From Candidatus Caldilinea saccharophila (GTDB lineage: Bacteria > Chloroflexota > Anaerolineae > Caldilineales > Caldilineaceae), in assembly GCA_016710365.1 (NCBI GenBank), contig JADJVW010000016.1, positions 1 through 64,000 of the forward strand: a stretch of DNA of 64,000 nucleotides, written 5' to 3'. The notes under the pieces were generated by a model, which saw nothing but the letters and a program-made list of their open reading frames with translations, had not been told where the DNA came from and did no database searches. The position numbers were made by a program, and so were the translations under genes. Below, one piece after another: positions 19,527-28,544 of the stretch. Each line of letters starts with the position of its first letter. Within the stretch, counting starts at the first letter, position 1.

Positions 19527-21212
19527 ATGTCTTCAAGATTGAAGGTGATCGCCCTGCTGTTCTTGGCAACACTGTGGATGGCTGCCTGCGCGGGCGGCGC
19601 GCCTGCTCCCTCTGCAGCGGGTGAGGGCGAGACGAGCGTCTCAGCCGCGGCAACCGTTGCGCGCATCGGCTGGGGCGGCAGTCCCGACTCGCTCAACCCG
19701 GGCGTTGGCGTCCTCGCCGAAGCCTACACGCTCTACGGGCTGGTTTACGATGCGATGTTTGCGCTGGAACTGGATGGCAGCTACATGCCGAACCTGGCCG
19801 AAAGCTATACGATTTCTGACGACGGCCTGGTGTGGACATTCAAGCTTCGAGATGGCTTCACCTTCCATGATGATGAGCCATTGACTGCCGAGGACATCGT
19901 ATTTTCGTACAACTTTTACAAGGCGCATGAAGAATTCCCCTTTCTCAATGTGTACACCGCCTATTTTGACGCCGTCGAAGCGCCCGACGCGAACACCGTC
20001 GTGATCACGCTGACCGAGCCGATCCCCAATATGGAGAGCCAACTGGTCTTTCTCTACACGTTGCCCAAGCACATTTGGGAGGCGTATGCGGAAGAAGGCG
20101 CGGCCGATTTTGCCAACGAGCAGATGATTGGCAGCGGCCCCTTCAAGCTGGCCGAATATGCCCAGAATCAATTCGTGCGGCTCGACGCGGTCAAGACGCA
20201 TCCCCTCAGCGCGCCCAAGGTGGACGGCGTGATTTTCCAAACGTTTGACAACCAGGATAGCCTGGTGCAGGCATTGCGCACCGGGCAGGTGGACATGATT
20301 ACGGAACTGCCGGCGACCGCAGTGCCCAGTCTGCGCAACGACGCTACGATCACTCTGGTGATTGGCCCACCCGCTGCGCCGGATGTTGCCGACATCATTT
20401 TCAACCAGGTGACGCCCGAAAACTGTCCACCCGAAGATGGCATTTGCTCCGGCCATCCTGCCCTGCTCGACCGCGACGTACGGTTGGCGTTGGCGCACGC
20501 CACTGACAAGCAGCAAATCATCGATGTGGTGTTGCTGGGATTGGGCAACCCCGGCCTGACGTTGATCCCTGACAGCCTGGGCGTTTGGTATAACGACACG
20601 CTGGCGGATTACGCGTTCGATCTGGCGAAGGCAAATCAGATTCTGGATGACGCCGGCTATCTTGACGTCAATGGCGACGGTGTGCGCGAGATGCCCGACG
20701 GGTCGCGTGATCTCACCTTCCGGCTCAACTGGGCCAGCGACAGCGTCAACTCGCCGCGCATGGCTGAACTGCTGAACGGCATGTGGGCGCAGATCGGCGT
20801 CAAGACCGAGTTGCAGGCGCTCGATGCAGATACGTTGACGGCTGCCTGTTGCCCTGCGTTCGACTTCGACATCATCTTGTGGGGATGGGGCTCTGATCCC
20901 GACCCGGCCTTCCTGTTGAGCGTCATGACCACCAAGGAGATCGCAACGGGCACCAGCGAAACCGGCTACTCGAATCCCGCATTTGACGCCCTCTTTGCGC
21001 AGCAGGCCGTTGAGCTCGACCACGATAAACGGCGTGAGATGATCTGGGAGATGCAACGGATCGTGCACGACGACATCGCCTACATCATCCCGTTCTACGC
21101 CTCGAATGTGCAAGCTTTCCGCAACGACCGCTTTACAGGTTGGATCACCGATGCCGGCAAGGTTGAATTATCGGATTTGTCGTCGCTGCGCGTCATTCAA
21201 CCTATACAGTAA
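19527..21212 (+). CDS. Peptide/dipeptide-type ABC substrate-binding lipoprotein (SBP family 5)
   Basis: This is an extracytoplasmic solute receptor for a Dpp/Opp-type importer. It has a lipoprotein signal ending WMAAC (Cys about residue 21), a Ser/Ala-rich linker, then the family-5 body (NPGVGVLAEAYTLYGLVYDAM, YTISDDGLVWTFKLRDGFTFHDDEPLTAEDI, IGSGPFKLAEY). Length (561 residues) is normal. No permease or ATPase genes are adjacent, so it is an orphan that must use transport subunits encoded elsewhere. AAAGGA lies six bases before the ATG. The substrate could be peptide or oligosaccharide. Confidence 0.9.
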   Translation: MSSRLKVIALLFLATLWMAACAGGAPAPSAAGEGETSVSAAATVARIGWGGSPDSLNPGVGVLAEAYTLYGLVYDAMFALELDGSYMPNLAESYTISDDGLVWTFKLRDGFTFHDDEPLTAEDIVFSYNFYKAHEEFPFLNVYTAYFDAVEAPDANTVVITLTEPIPNMESQLVFLYTLPKHIWEAYAEEGAADFANEQMIGSGPFKLAEYAQNQFVRLDAVKTHPLSAPKVDGVIFQTFDNQDSLVQALRTGQVDMITELPATAVPSLRNDATITLVIGPPAAPDVADIIFNQVTPENCPPEDGICSGHPALLDRDVRLALAHATDKQQIIDVVLLGLGNPGLTLIPDSLGVWYNDTLADYAFDLAKANQILDDAGYLDVNGDGVREMPDGSRDLTFRLNWASDSVNSPRMAELLNGMWAQIGVKTELQALDADTLTAACCPAFDFDIILWGWGSDPDPAFLLSVMTTKEIATGTSETGYSNPAFDALFAQQAVELDHDKRREMIWEMQRIVHDDIAYIIPFYASNVQAFRNDRFTGWITDAGKVELSDLSSLRVIQPIQ

Positions 21213-21218
21213 ATATCT

Positions 21219-21271
21219 AATGCGTGATGCGTAATGTGTAATCACGTCACTTATCACGCATCACGCATTAT
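21219..21271. terminator. Hairpin between convergent genes
   Basis: TAATGCGTGATGCGT pairs with ACGCATCACGCATTA-type sequence (21257-21271) as a 15-base stem. The stop codon of the CBS gene lies inside the right arm. Confidence 0.55.
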
Positions 21272-22542
21272 CTTCACTTTCCAACAGGCCGCGCAGTACG
21301 CTGGCGCGGCCGAGCAGCCCGACGAGCCGTCCCTCGCTGTCCACCACGGGCACGCGTTTGATGGCGTGCGTCGTCATCAGGTGCAGCGCTTCAGACAATG
21401 CTGCGTCCGTCAGCACCGTGATCACGGGCGATGTCATCAGGTCTGTGGCGCGTTCGCCGGCGTCGGGCAACACTTGTGCGATAGGCGCCTCCCCAACCAG
21501 CAGATTGCGCAGGCGCGCCAGCAGATCGGGATCGTGCTTTTTGTTGGCTGCGGCGCAGCAGGTCGCCATCCGTAATGATGCCAAGCACGTGGCGGTCGTC
21601 ATCGACCACTACCACGCGGCGCCGGCCGCTCATTTCCAGCGCGCGCACGATTTCCTCCAGCGGCGCGCTGACATAGACCGTCGGCGCGTCTGTATACATG
21701 AGTTCCGTGACGGTGCGTCCAGTGCGGGGCGCGTCGTCATCACTCGCTTCATTGCGGTGGGACGCGACCATGCGGAAGATGTCGATCCGGCTCACCATCC
21801 CCATCAAGCGCTCATCTTCGTTGACGACAGGCAGGCGTTTAAGGTTGTGCTTGACCATGCGCTCTACGGCTGTCCGCACCGGTTCGTCAGTCTGGACGGA
21901 GAACACGGGCGTGCTCATGATCTCGCGGGCGGTTAGCGGGGATTGGCGCAGTGCGAGCAGCAACGCACGCGCCTGATCGTCGGGCAGCTCCCGTTGCAAG
22001 CCGATGCGCGTCGTCAACCCGGCGCGATGCAGCAGGTCGCCGTCGGTGATGATGCCTACCAGCCGCTGCGCGCCATCGACGACGGGCAGGCTGCGCACGC
22101 CGCGTTCCAGCAGCAGGGTCACGATCTCCGCCACGGGCGCGTCGGGCTGCACGGTCGTCGCCTCTTCACGCATGACGCGCACGACAGGGTGCGCCAGCGG
22201 CGCCTGGCTGCCTCCCCACGCATAGTGCACCACCGTCACCGGTTCGCGCACGATCAATCCATCGTCAACCATCTGCTGGAGCTGGGGCAAAAGGCGATCT
22301 ACGCGCGCCGGCAGGTCGATCCACTCGATGCGGATCGGCAGGTCGCTGGACAGCACTTCGATGTTGGCGGTGTGGATGCGGCTGTGCGCGCCAAAACCGC
22401 TTAAGGCGCGCGTGGCGGTCGCCCCGGCTGCTCCTTCGCTGCGAAGGAAGTTGAGGATGGCCCTGTAAAGATTGCCGCCGTGATAGCGGTCACTCTCGCC
22501 GATATAGATGGTGACGCGCACCACTTCACCGGATAGCTGCAT
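21261..22542 (-). CDS. DUF190 plus four-CBS-domain protein, frame-broken
   Basis: Residues about 1-105 are a DUF190 domain (VTIYIGESDRYHGGNLY, then IRIEWIDLPARVDRLLPQL). Two tandem CBS pairs follow, with repeated VxxLPVVDxxxRLVGIITDGDLL-type motifs near 160, 245, 325 and 400. CBS pairs bind adenine nucleotides and gate or sense. The start at 22542 has GGGAGG six bases upstream. The frame breaks in a five-base run at 21538-21542; beyond it KKHDPDLLARLRN continues to the fourth CBS. It lies 68 bases downstream of a fluoride channel gene, and DUF190 proteins are commonly found beside CrcB, so a link to fluoride or anion homeostasis is likely. Confidence 0.85.
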
Positions 22543-22610
22543 GAGCATCCTCCCTTGTAAGGCGCGTGGCGAGCGGCCGATTGCGCAAGGTTTTGGGTGA
22601 ATTAACCTGT

Positions 22611-22988
22611 CTATGCAAGCAATCTTGCTAATGCCGCACCGGTCATCACGGCCAGCAAGCCAAATAAATTGTTGCCGGCGATGTTGAGCAGGGCGAGCCA
22701 GAGGTCGCCGCTGCGCATCAGGTTGACGGTCTCGTTGCCAAAGGATGAGAAGGTGGTGAACGCGCCCAGAAACCCCACGACAAAGAACAGCCTGAGTTCC
22801 GGCGTGAGCGTGAGCCGTGTTTCTCCAAGACCATAAAAAAGACCGATCAGAAAACAGCCGCCAACATTGACTAGCAAGGTGCCGAAGGGGAAGCCAATAC
22901 CCAACCGTTGGCTGGCCCAGACGCTGACGAAAAAGCGCAGATTAGCGCCCAGCATAGCGCCCAGCGAGATGGAGAGAATCTGCGTCAC
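22611..22988 (-). CDS. crcB: Fluoride efflux channel CrcB/FluC
   Basis: This is a 125-residue, four-helix membrane protein forming dual-topology dimers that export fluoride. Hallmarks are GTLLVNVGGCFLIG (about residues 36-49, with the pore Asn) and GFLGAFTTFSSFGNE (about 73-87, the Phe-box and Na site). The start is GTG at 22988 with AAAGG upstream. It is only 12 bases after the PHAX-domain gene and just before the DUF190-CBS gene, so the three are probably one transcript. There is no room for a fluoride riboswitch directly upstream. Confidence 0.93.
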   Translation of the reverse strand: MTQILSISLGAMLGANLRFFVSVWASQRLGIGFPFGTLLVNVGGCFLIGLFYGLGETRLTLTPELRLFFVVGFLGAFTTFSSFGNETVNLMRSGDLWLALLNIAGNNLFGLLAVMTGAALARLLA

Positions 22989-23000
22989 TGGCTGGCGCCT

Positions 23001-23807
23001 TTAGGATTCATCCTTGGCCTGCGCCTCGCGCTTGGCGCGCTGGAGATTCTTGGACGTGCACGACTGCGCCCAGATGCCGGTCAATTGGTTCTTGGCGTCG
23101 TTGACGGGATAGCCTTCAATGATGGCCTCATCCTGCGGGTCGGCCTTGAGCGCGGCTTCTACCTTGTCCCACTGCTTGTTGGCGATGAAGACCGCGATGG
23201 TCGCCTTGCTGGTGTCGGGCACGGGCGGCAGACCTTTGGGCATCGCGGGCGGCGCCTTTTGTCCCAGGACGACCAGCGTGCAGGCGTCGAGCTTCTTGAT
23301 CTGTTTGGGCCGGCCGATGATAGTTGTTTTCATGACGGCAATCCCTCGTTTCTGCGGGTCGATGTTCAAAGTTGCTCTCAGCAAGGCGCCGGCCTGTTCC
23401 AGCGTCAACGGAGGCGATTTGGGCGGTGGCGGCGGCTTGGGTGTGGACGGTGGCGCCGGCGGCTTGGGTTGCTTCTTTGTGTTCAGCGGCGAGGGCGGCA
23501 GGCCAAAGACCTTGCGCCGCTGGCGCGCCGACATCTGGTCGCGCGCCAACAGGAAGAAGATGCCGCCAGACGTGCGCCGGCGCTCGCCTTGCTTGGTCAT
23601 CATGCCGCTCGCGGCCTCGATCTCCACCGTGCGCTGGAAGAGCGCCTCGACGGCTTCCATACCCATCATCGCCGCCACAGAGCGTATCAGCCAGATATTG
23701 GGCTCCTTCAATTCCGTCGCCATCACCCGGATGCGCGGCATGTCGACGGGATGAGCTTTCGGATCCACCGGTTCGGCTGGCGGCAGGGCGTCTGGTTCTT
23801 CACTCAT
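23001..23807 (-). CDS. Bacterial PHAX RNA-binding-domain protein
   Basis: Residues about 20-105 match the PHAX RNA-binding domain: a LKEPNIWLIRSVAAMMG helix, then EAASGMMTKQGERRRTSGGIFFLL, where the domain family has the characteristic T-x-GG-R/G-RRRTPGG-F pattern. A proline-rich linker (KPPAPPSTPKPPPPPKSPP) follows. A second domain of unknown type (about 150-265) includes GIAVMKTTIIGRPKQIKKLD. In eukaryotes the domain binds snRNA in nuclear export; the bacterial role is unknown. The ATG at 23807 is preferred (AGGA upstream). It is probably co-transcribed with crcB. Confidence 0.75.
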   Translation of the reverse strand: MSEEPDALPPAEPVDPKAHPVDMPRIRVMATELKEPNIWLIRSVAAMMGMEAVEALFQRTVEIEAASGMMTKQGERRRTSGGIFFLLARDQMSARQRRKVFGLPPSPLNTKKQPKPPAPPSTPKPPPPPKSPPLTLEQAGALLRATLNIDPQKRGIAVMKTTIIGRPKQIKKLDACTLVVLGQKAPPAMPKGLPPVPDTSKATIAVFIANKQWDKVEAALKADPQDEAIIEGYPVNDAKNQLTGIWAQSCTSKNLQRAKREAQAKDES

Positions 23808-23907
23808 GATGATCGTCCTGAATCGCATCGCAGAGTGCGCGCAGAGCATTCAACGACGCAGATGTCTTGCGTGATGATCGAAAGCAGCCTAGCGGGCGGC
23901 GCCCCTG

Positions 23908-24723
23908 TTACTTGAAATAATCATTGACCGCTTCGACCAATCCGGCGATGGTGTGCTGCTGCGGCGTCAGGCTCACCTGGAAGCCATATTCCCGTGCGGC
24001 GGCCGCGGTCAACGGGCCGATGCAGGCGATGCACACGTCGTCGAGCATGGCTTTGGCGCCGCCTTCATATTCAAGCCGCTTGACGAAATAGCGCACCGCT
24101 GTGGGGAAAGTAAAGGTGAGCACGTCGATCTTGCCTTCCCACAGCATGACGGGCACGGGGTCGCCGCCCTTGCCGATCATCGTGCGATAAGCGTTGACTG
24201 CGGTCACTTCGGCGCCAGTGCCGTGCAGGCACTTCGCCAGCCCCGCGCGCGTCGTCGAGGATTGCGGCAACAGCACGCGGTCGCCCGGTTTGAGGCGTAA
24301 CTCTTCGGCGACAAACTGCGGCGTGTAGACTTCAGGGGCAAAGGCCGATTCCAACCCGATAAACTCGGCGGTGTAGATCTCGGTCATACAGCCGATCGTG
24401 GCGACCTTGAGCCGCCGTGGAATCTGGTTCGGGTCGATGCCGACCGCACGCATCGCGTCGCCGACGACCCAAGCAGTGTCGGCGTCGTTCAGCACGAGCC
24501 AATCGTACTTGCCTTCACTTGCCTCGCGCAGCGCATTTTCCAAGTCCTTGTCGTCGAAGGGGATGATCTCGATGCAGGGGTAGTAGTAGATCTCTGCGCC
24601 CAATGCCGCAAAGAGATCGGCTTGATCCTGTGTTTGTTCTTTGTCGTGTGTGATCGCCACACGCACGCCGGTTAAATTAGAGTGCGCTGTCGCCGTGGCC
24701 GAATTTGGAATGGTTGTAGTCAT
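23908..24723 (-). CDS. hemD: Uroporphyrinogen-III synthase
   Basis: HemD closes and inverts hydroxymethylbilane to uroporphyrinogen III in the tetrapyrrole pathway. This 271-residue protein has the family pattern of two alpha/beta halves: VRVAITHDKEQTQDQADLFAALGAE at the start, VLLPQSSTTRAGLAKCL in the middle, then DVLTFTFPTAVRYFVKRL and CIACIGPLTAAAAREYGF. The start at 24723 has AGGA upstream and a codon run typical for the family; the upstream extension is ignored. Other hem genes are not in the window. Confidence 0.88.
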   Translation of the reverse strand: MTTTIPNSATATAHSNLTGVRVAITHDKEQTQDQADLFAALGAEIYYYPCIEIIPFDDKDLENALREASEGKYDWLVLNDADTAWVVGDAMRAVGIDPNQIPRRLKVATIGCMTEIYTAEFIGLESAFAPEVYTPQFVAEELRLKPGDRVLLPQSSTTRAGLAKCLHGTGAEVTAVNAYRTMIGKGGDPVPVMLWEGKIDVLTFTFPTAVRYFVKRLEYEGGAKAMLDDVCIACIGPLTAAAAREYGFQVSLTPQQHTIAGLVEAVNDYFK

Positions 24724-24894
24724 CAGAAGATCCTGTCTCAAAAAACACTGTCTCTGAGGTTGCCTGGGTTGAGAGTGTTCGACACAATAACGAATCAATG
24801 GTGCGTCTGAGTTCAGTATAGTGCGACGGGCAGCCATCCAGCAGAGTTAGTCGCACCGTAGCGCGGGTGACAAATGTCCGCAAATCGGCGTGGC

Positions 24895-25323
24895 TCAGGT
24901 CAATTCGCCCTGGAGCGTGACGATCAGACGCCGGCGCCCGCCATGGTTGCGGTGCTCGCAAAGGTAGAGACCTTGCCAGGCGCCAAAGCTGAGCCGGCCA
25001 TTTGAAATCGGCACCGTCACCTCGGCGCCGATGAGCACGGATTTGATATGCGCCGGCATATCGTCGGGCCCTTCATAGCTATGCGTATAAGCGGCCTCCT
25101 CCGGCGCCAGGGCTTTGAGGTAATGCTCCAGGTCAGTGCGCACATCGTCATCGACGCGTTCGTTGATGGCCAGTGAGGCGGAAGTATGCTGAAGAAAAAA
25201 ATGCGCCAATCCGATCTGGAAATCGTAGATTTCGGGTACTTGCCTCAGCAGATCGTCCGTGATCAAATGGATGCCACGCGGACGTTCGGCGAGGACGATT
25301 TGTCGTTGAATCCATTGGGGCAT
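24895..25323 (-). CDS. YjbQ family protein (UPF0047)
   Basis: This is a 142-residue single-domain protein of the secondary thiamine-phosphate synthase/YjbQ family. The conserved core is LAHFFLQHTSASLAINERVDDDVRTDLE (about residues 38-65), followed by YTHSYEGPDDMPAHIKSVLIG and LSFGAWQGLYLCEHRNHGG near the end. The in vivo role of the family is not settled. It is the last gene of the ppa-GNAT-methyltransferase run, seven bases after the methyltransferase. Confidence 0.88.
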   Translation of the reverse strand: MPQWIQRQIVLAERPRGIHLITDDLLRQVPEIYDFQIGLAHFFLQHTSASLAINERVDDDVRTDLEHYLKALAPEEAAYTHSYEGPDDMPAHIKSVLIGAEVTVPISNGRLSFGAWQGLYLCEHRNHGGRRRLIVTLQGELT

Positions 25324-25330
25324 GGCTAGA

Positions 25331-25960
25331 CTACCTTTTTTTCTGAAGCAAATACCAACGACACGGATAGCGATCAGGTCTGGCGCGGATGATTTCAATG
25401 ACGGTCAGGCGTTCGGCAAAGCGGTTGGCGATCTCGTTCTCCTCCACGCCCAGTAATTTCCTGTCAGGGGCCGCGCTCATCTCCGTTGTCCGGTCGAAAG
25501 CGTAGAGCTGGAAATAGCCGCCCACGTGCAAATTGCCGATGATGCCGTCCACATACCCTTGGCGCTGGTCAGGCGCAATGCTGTGAAAGCAACCTATATC
25601 CAGAATATAGCCGGCGTGGGCGGCGAGCAATGGCAGGCGCGTCACATCGGCTTGCACAAAACAGATGCGGTGGGCGATCTCCGGCGCGCGCTGGTCGATA
25701 CGATTGCGCCCTGTTTGCAGCGGCTGCAACGCAATGTCGAAGCCAAACGCAGTCAGCCCAAGCTCTGCTAGAAAGCGCACGTTGGTGCCCGGTCCGCAGC
25801 CTATATCCAGCGCCAGCCCAGCCGCGGGCAGGCGACCAGAACCCCAGAATGCCTGCACTTCCGGCGGCGTGATCTGCGTGTCCCAGGGTGTTTGCCCCGA
25901 CGCATAATGGCTCTCCCATCGTTCGCGCAGCATCGCCTGGGCCGAGCTTTGCACCGTCAT
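25331..25960 (-). CDS. Class I SAM-dependent methyltransferase
   Basis: This is a small-molecule methyltransferase of about 209 residues. Motif I is ALDIGCGPGTN (about residues 50-60), then GFDIAL, then IGCFHSIAPDQRQGYVDGI, which resembles the TehB/thiopurine group. The ATG at 25960 is chosen because GAGGG lies eight bases upstream; a GTG at 25975 overlapping the GNAT stop as GTGA is the alternative. It lies inside the tight ppa operon. The substrate is unknown. Confidence 0.85.
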   Translation of the reverse strand: MTVQSSAQAMLRERWESHYASGQTPWDTQITPPEVQAFWGSGRLPAAGLALDIGCGPGTNVRFLAELGLTAFGFDIALQPLQTGRNRIDQRAPEIAHRICFVQADVTRLPLLAAHAGYILDIGCFHSIAPDQRQGYVDGIIGNLHVGGYFQLYAFDRTTEMSAAPDRKLLGVEENEIANRFAERLTVIEIIRARPDRYPCRWYLLQKKR

Positions 25961-25971
25961 AGGCGCATCCC

Positions 25972-26445
25972 TCACAAGCCGGTTTCGAGTGAATAGGCCA
26001 TCAGCGGCAGGAGACGCGGCTGCCCCTCCAATTCATAGCTGACCTCACCGATCGTCACGGCGCCCAGATGTTGGTAGAAGCCTTCGGCGTGTGGGTCGCT
26101 CTCGATCTCGACGGTTTTTGCCCCCAGTTCGCGTGCACGCGCCATGGCATGTTCGAAGAGTAGACGACCGATGCCCGCGCCAAACGAGCTTGGCTGCACC
26201 CACAGATGATCCAGGATAAGTTTGTCGCCGGCGCCAGCCAGGGCGTAGAAGCCCAGCAGCGTTTCATCCCTATCGACGGCGGCATAGACCTCATGCTCGC
26301 GCACATAACTGCTGGTGACGGTCAACTGGTTGTGCCACAGTTCGATCCAGCGCGCCGGATAGCCCCAGTAACTCTTGGCGGAGTGGGCGATCTGCGTCAG
26401 TCGCGACGTCTGCCCAGGCATCGCCCGCAAAATAGTGACCGTCAT
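25972..26445 (-). CDS. GNAT family N-acetyltransferase
   Basis: This is an acetyl-CoA-dependent transferase of 157 residues. The acetyl-CoA loop is FGAGIGRLLFEHAMARARELG (about residues 86-106), preceded by LILDHLWVQP and followed by the FYQHLGAVTIGE beta-bulge region. It is packed between ppa (five bases) and the methyltransferase (overlap or 11 bases). The acceptor is unknown. Confidence 0.87.
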   Translation of the reverse strand: MTVTILRAMPGQTSRLTQIAHSAKSYWGYPARWIELWHNQLTVTSSYVREHEVYAAVDRDETLLGFYALAGAGDKLILDHLWVQPSSFGAGIGRLLFEHAMARARELGAKTVEIESDPHAEGFYQHLGAVTIGEVSYELEGQPRLLPLMAYSLETGL

Positions 26446-26450
26446 ACTCG

Positions 26451-27071
26451 CTAATCACCGTATTCGATGAAATAATCTTGGATCGACGCCTGCACGACGC
26501 GCAACGCATGTTCGCGGCCGTAAACGCGATCCACCGTCAACGACAGTTCCTGGCCGGGGATCATCTTGTAGGTGGCAAAATAATGGCGCAGCCGCTCGAT
26601 CAAAATCTCCGGCAGATCGGTGATATCGCGCGCCTTGCCCCACACATTGTCGTTCTCCAGGATCGCGATGATCTTGTCGTCGGCTTCGCCATGATCGTTG
26701 ACGTCCAGGCCGCCGACGACGCGCGCGTTGAGGATCACCTCGCCGCGATTGATCGGTCGTTCGCTGAGCACGCAGATATCGAGTGGGTCGCCATCCCCGC
26801 GCGTGGCATTGAGCGAAAGCGCGGCGACATTTTCGGCGCAATAGGTGCGCGGGATAAAGCCATAGAGCGCCGGCGGCTGCGACGAGCTGCGCTGCGGTCG
26901 ATCGACGCGAATGTAGCCGGTGCGCTTGTCGATCTCGTATTTGATCAGGTCGAACGGAGTGATCTCGATAAACGCGTGCACCACCTCTGGCGGGTTGGGA
27001 CCGACTTCGAGTCCATGCCACGGATGGGGTCGCCAGCGGTAGAAAGGTGGTGGGAATTTGCTGCCCGACAT
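26451..27071 (-). CDS. ppa: Inorganic pyrophosphatase, family I
   Basis: This soluble enzyme hydrolyses pyrophosphate with Mg ions and so pulls biosynthetic reactions. The signature DGDPLDICV (about residues 92-100) and the substrate-site lysines/tyrosines in FDLIKYEIDKRTGYIRVDRP (about 39-58) and YGFIPRTYC (about 69-77) are intact. Length (206 residues) is slightly long owing to an N-terminal WRPHPWHGLEVG extension. It is the first gene of a four-gene minus-strand operon. Confidence 0.92.
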   Translation of the reverse strand: MSGSKFPPPFYRWRPHPWHGLEVGPNPPEVVHAFIEITPFDLIKYEIDKRTGYIRVDRPQRSSSQPPALYGFIPRTYCAENVAALSLNATRGDGDPLDICVLSERPINRGEVILNARVVGGLDVNDHGEADDKIIAILENDNVWGKARDITDLPEILIERLRHYFATYKMIPGQELSLTVDRVYGREHALRVVQASIQDYFIEYGD

Positions 27072-27275
27072 GCGCGTTTTCCTTTTGTAATTGCTGCCAG
27101 TGTGGTTGATACCAAGTATGCCTGCCTACATTATGCCAGACGCACGCCTTCACACCAAAGCTGTGCATAATCAACAGCAGGCATCAGCGCGCAGGACAGA
27201 AAGCGCCTCAAGCAGCGCGCGGTTTGCAGGAAGACGTCCTTTGCAGTATCGTATTTGTTTAACTGTTATCAATTT

Positions 27276-27308
27276 GCGCGTCGCACTGGTCTTGCCAGTG
27301 CGACGCGC
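27276..27308. repeat. Perfect 14-base hairpin in a divergent promoter gap
   Basis: GCGCGTCGCACTGG, a five-base TCTTG loop and the exact complement form a strong hairpin 33 bases before the MFS start and 200 bases before ppa on the other strand. No T-run follows on either strand, so it is not an obvious terminator. The rest of the gap 27072-27341 shows nothing else. Confidence 0.55.
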
Positions 27309-27341
27309 GCGTAGCGCACGGAAAGCAGGCATTGGGTAACG

Positions 27342-28544
27342 ATGAGCCGTATGTCGTGGACACTGGGACGCGCGATCGCTGGGCAGCGGGCGCCGTCCTC
27401 TCGCCTTTGGGTGGCAAAACTCTACTACTTCATCTTTTTTGCGGCGCTTGGCTCGCTGGCGCCGTACTTTAATGTCTATCTGAGTGCGCAGGGGCTGAGC
27501 GGTGCGCAGATCGGGCTGCTGGGCAGCATTCCACCCATCGTTGCGCTGCTTGCCAATCCGTTCTGGGGGGCGATTGCCGACCGCTGGCAGATTCATCAGC
27601 AAGTGCTGGCATTGTGCACCTTGGGCGCGGGCCTGCTCACTATCCCATTTCTGTGGATGACAGAATTCTGGCCGTTGCTGCTGCTTGTGGTTGCGATGAT
27701 CTTCTTTCGTTCGCCGGCGCCGGCTTTGGTCGATAGCGCCGTGATGGACATGATCGGGCGCACCGGCGCCAGTTATGGCCGCCAACGGCTTTTTGGCAGC
27801 ATCGGTTTTGTGGTGTTCAGTTTTGGGCTTGGTCAACTGCTTACCACCCGTCAGCTTGATCCGATCTTCTGGTTGCACGGGCTGTTGTTGGCTGTTGGAT
27901 GCACAATGTTGGCGTTGATGTTGCCGATCGAGCGGCTGCGCGAACGTGCGGATCTTCTCACCGGGTTGCAACACTTGTGGCGGCAGCCAGGCTATCCGAG
28001 CTTCTTGACGATGAATGTGCTGATGGGGGCCGGCGCCGCGATGTTTTTGGGCTTCATCGGCTTGCACGTGCTGGCCCTGGGCGGCACGGAGGCGCAGGTG
28101 GGCATGGTCTATGCGCTCAACGCCGTGACGGAGATCCCGGTGATGTTTGCCGGCGCGGCGATCCTGGCGCGCTTTCGCTCCTCGCACCTCATCCTGGCGG
28201 GGCTGATCGGATTTGCCGGCGTCTACAGCGTGATGGCGCTGGCGACGACGCCGACGTTGATTTTGCTGGTCGTGCCGCTGCTAGGCGTGCTGTATGGCGG
28301 CTTTTGGATGGCGGTGGTCACCTATGCGGCGCAGGCCGCTCCCTCTGGCATGCGCGCCACCGGACAGGCATTGATGGGCGCAGCGCAGGCAGGGCTTGGC
28401 TGGGCGTTAGGCTCGGTGATCGGCGGTGTGTTGTGGCAAGGCTTTGGCGGCGCGGCAGTGTTATGGGCCGCGGCCGCGCTCATGTTGTCGGCCGCGCTGG
28501 TCTACAGTCAGGCCAATCCCTTGAGCCGTATCACGCGTGCGTAG
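27342..28544 (+). CDS. MFS transporter (LacY/nucleoside-symporter-like subgroup)
   Basis: This is a 12-helix secondary transporter of 400 residues. The N-terminal KLYYFIFFAALGSLAPYFNVYL and the loop 2-3 motif NPFWGAIADRW are typical of the MFS_1-like group that includes sugar and nucleoside proton symporters. The C-terminal half begins near MNVLMGAGAAMFLGFIGLHV. Its last 37 bases overlap the 3' end of the convergent glycosidase gene. The substrate is unknown; the NagZ-like neighbour suggests an amino sugar, but the genes are not co-directional. Confidence 0.85.
   Translation: MSRMSWTLGRAIAGQRAPSSRLWVAKLYYFIFFAALGSLAPYFNVYLSAQGLSGAQIGLLGSIPPIVALLANPFWGAIADRWQIHQQVLALCTLGAGLLTIPFLWMTEFWPLLLLVVAMIFFRSPAPALVDSAVMDMIGRTGASYGRQRLFGSIGFVVFSFGLGQLLTTRQLDPIFWLHGLLLAVGCTMLALMLPIERLRERADLLTGLQHLWRQPGYPSFLTMNVLMGAGAAMFLGFIGLHVLALGGTEAQVGMVYALNAVTEIPVMFAGAAILARFRSSHLILAGLIGFAGVYSVMALATTPTLILLVVPLLGVLYGGFWMAVVTYAAQAAPSGMRATGQALMGAAQAGLGWALGSVIGGVLWQGFGGAAVLWAAAALMLSAALVYSQANPLSRITRA

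Noticed and set aside
19641..21113. Long minus-strand open frame opposite the first binding-protein gene
   Set aside because: Antisense shadow; the plus-strand frame has a lipoprotein signal and family motifs.
22989..23000. Fluoride riboswitch before crcB
   Set aside because: Only 12 bases separate crcB from the preceding gene; there is no room for the aptamer.
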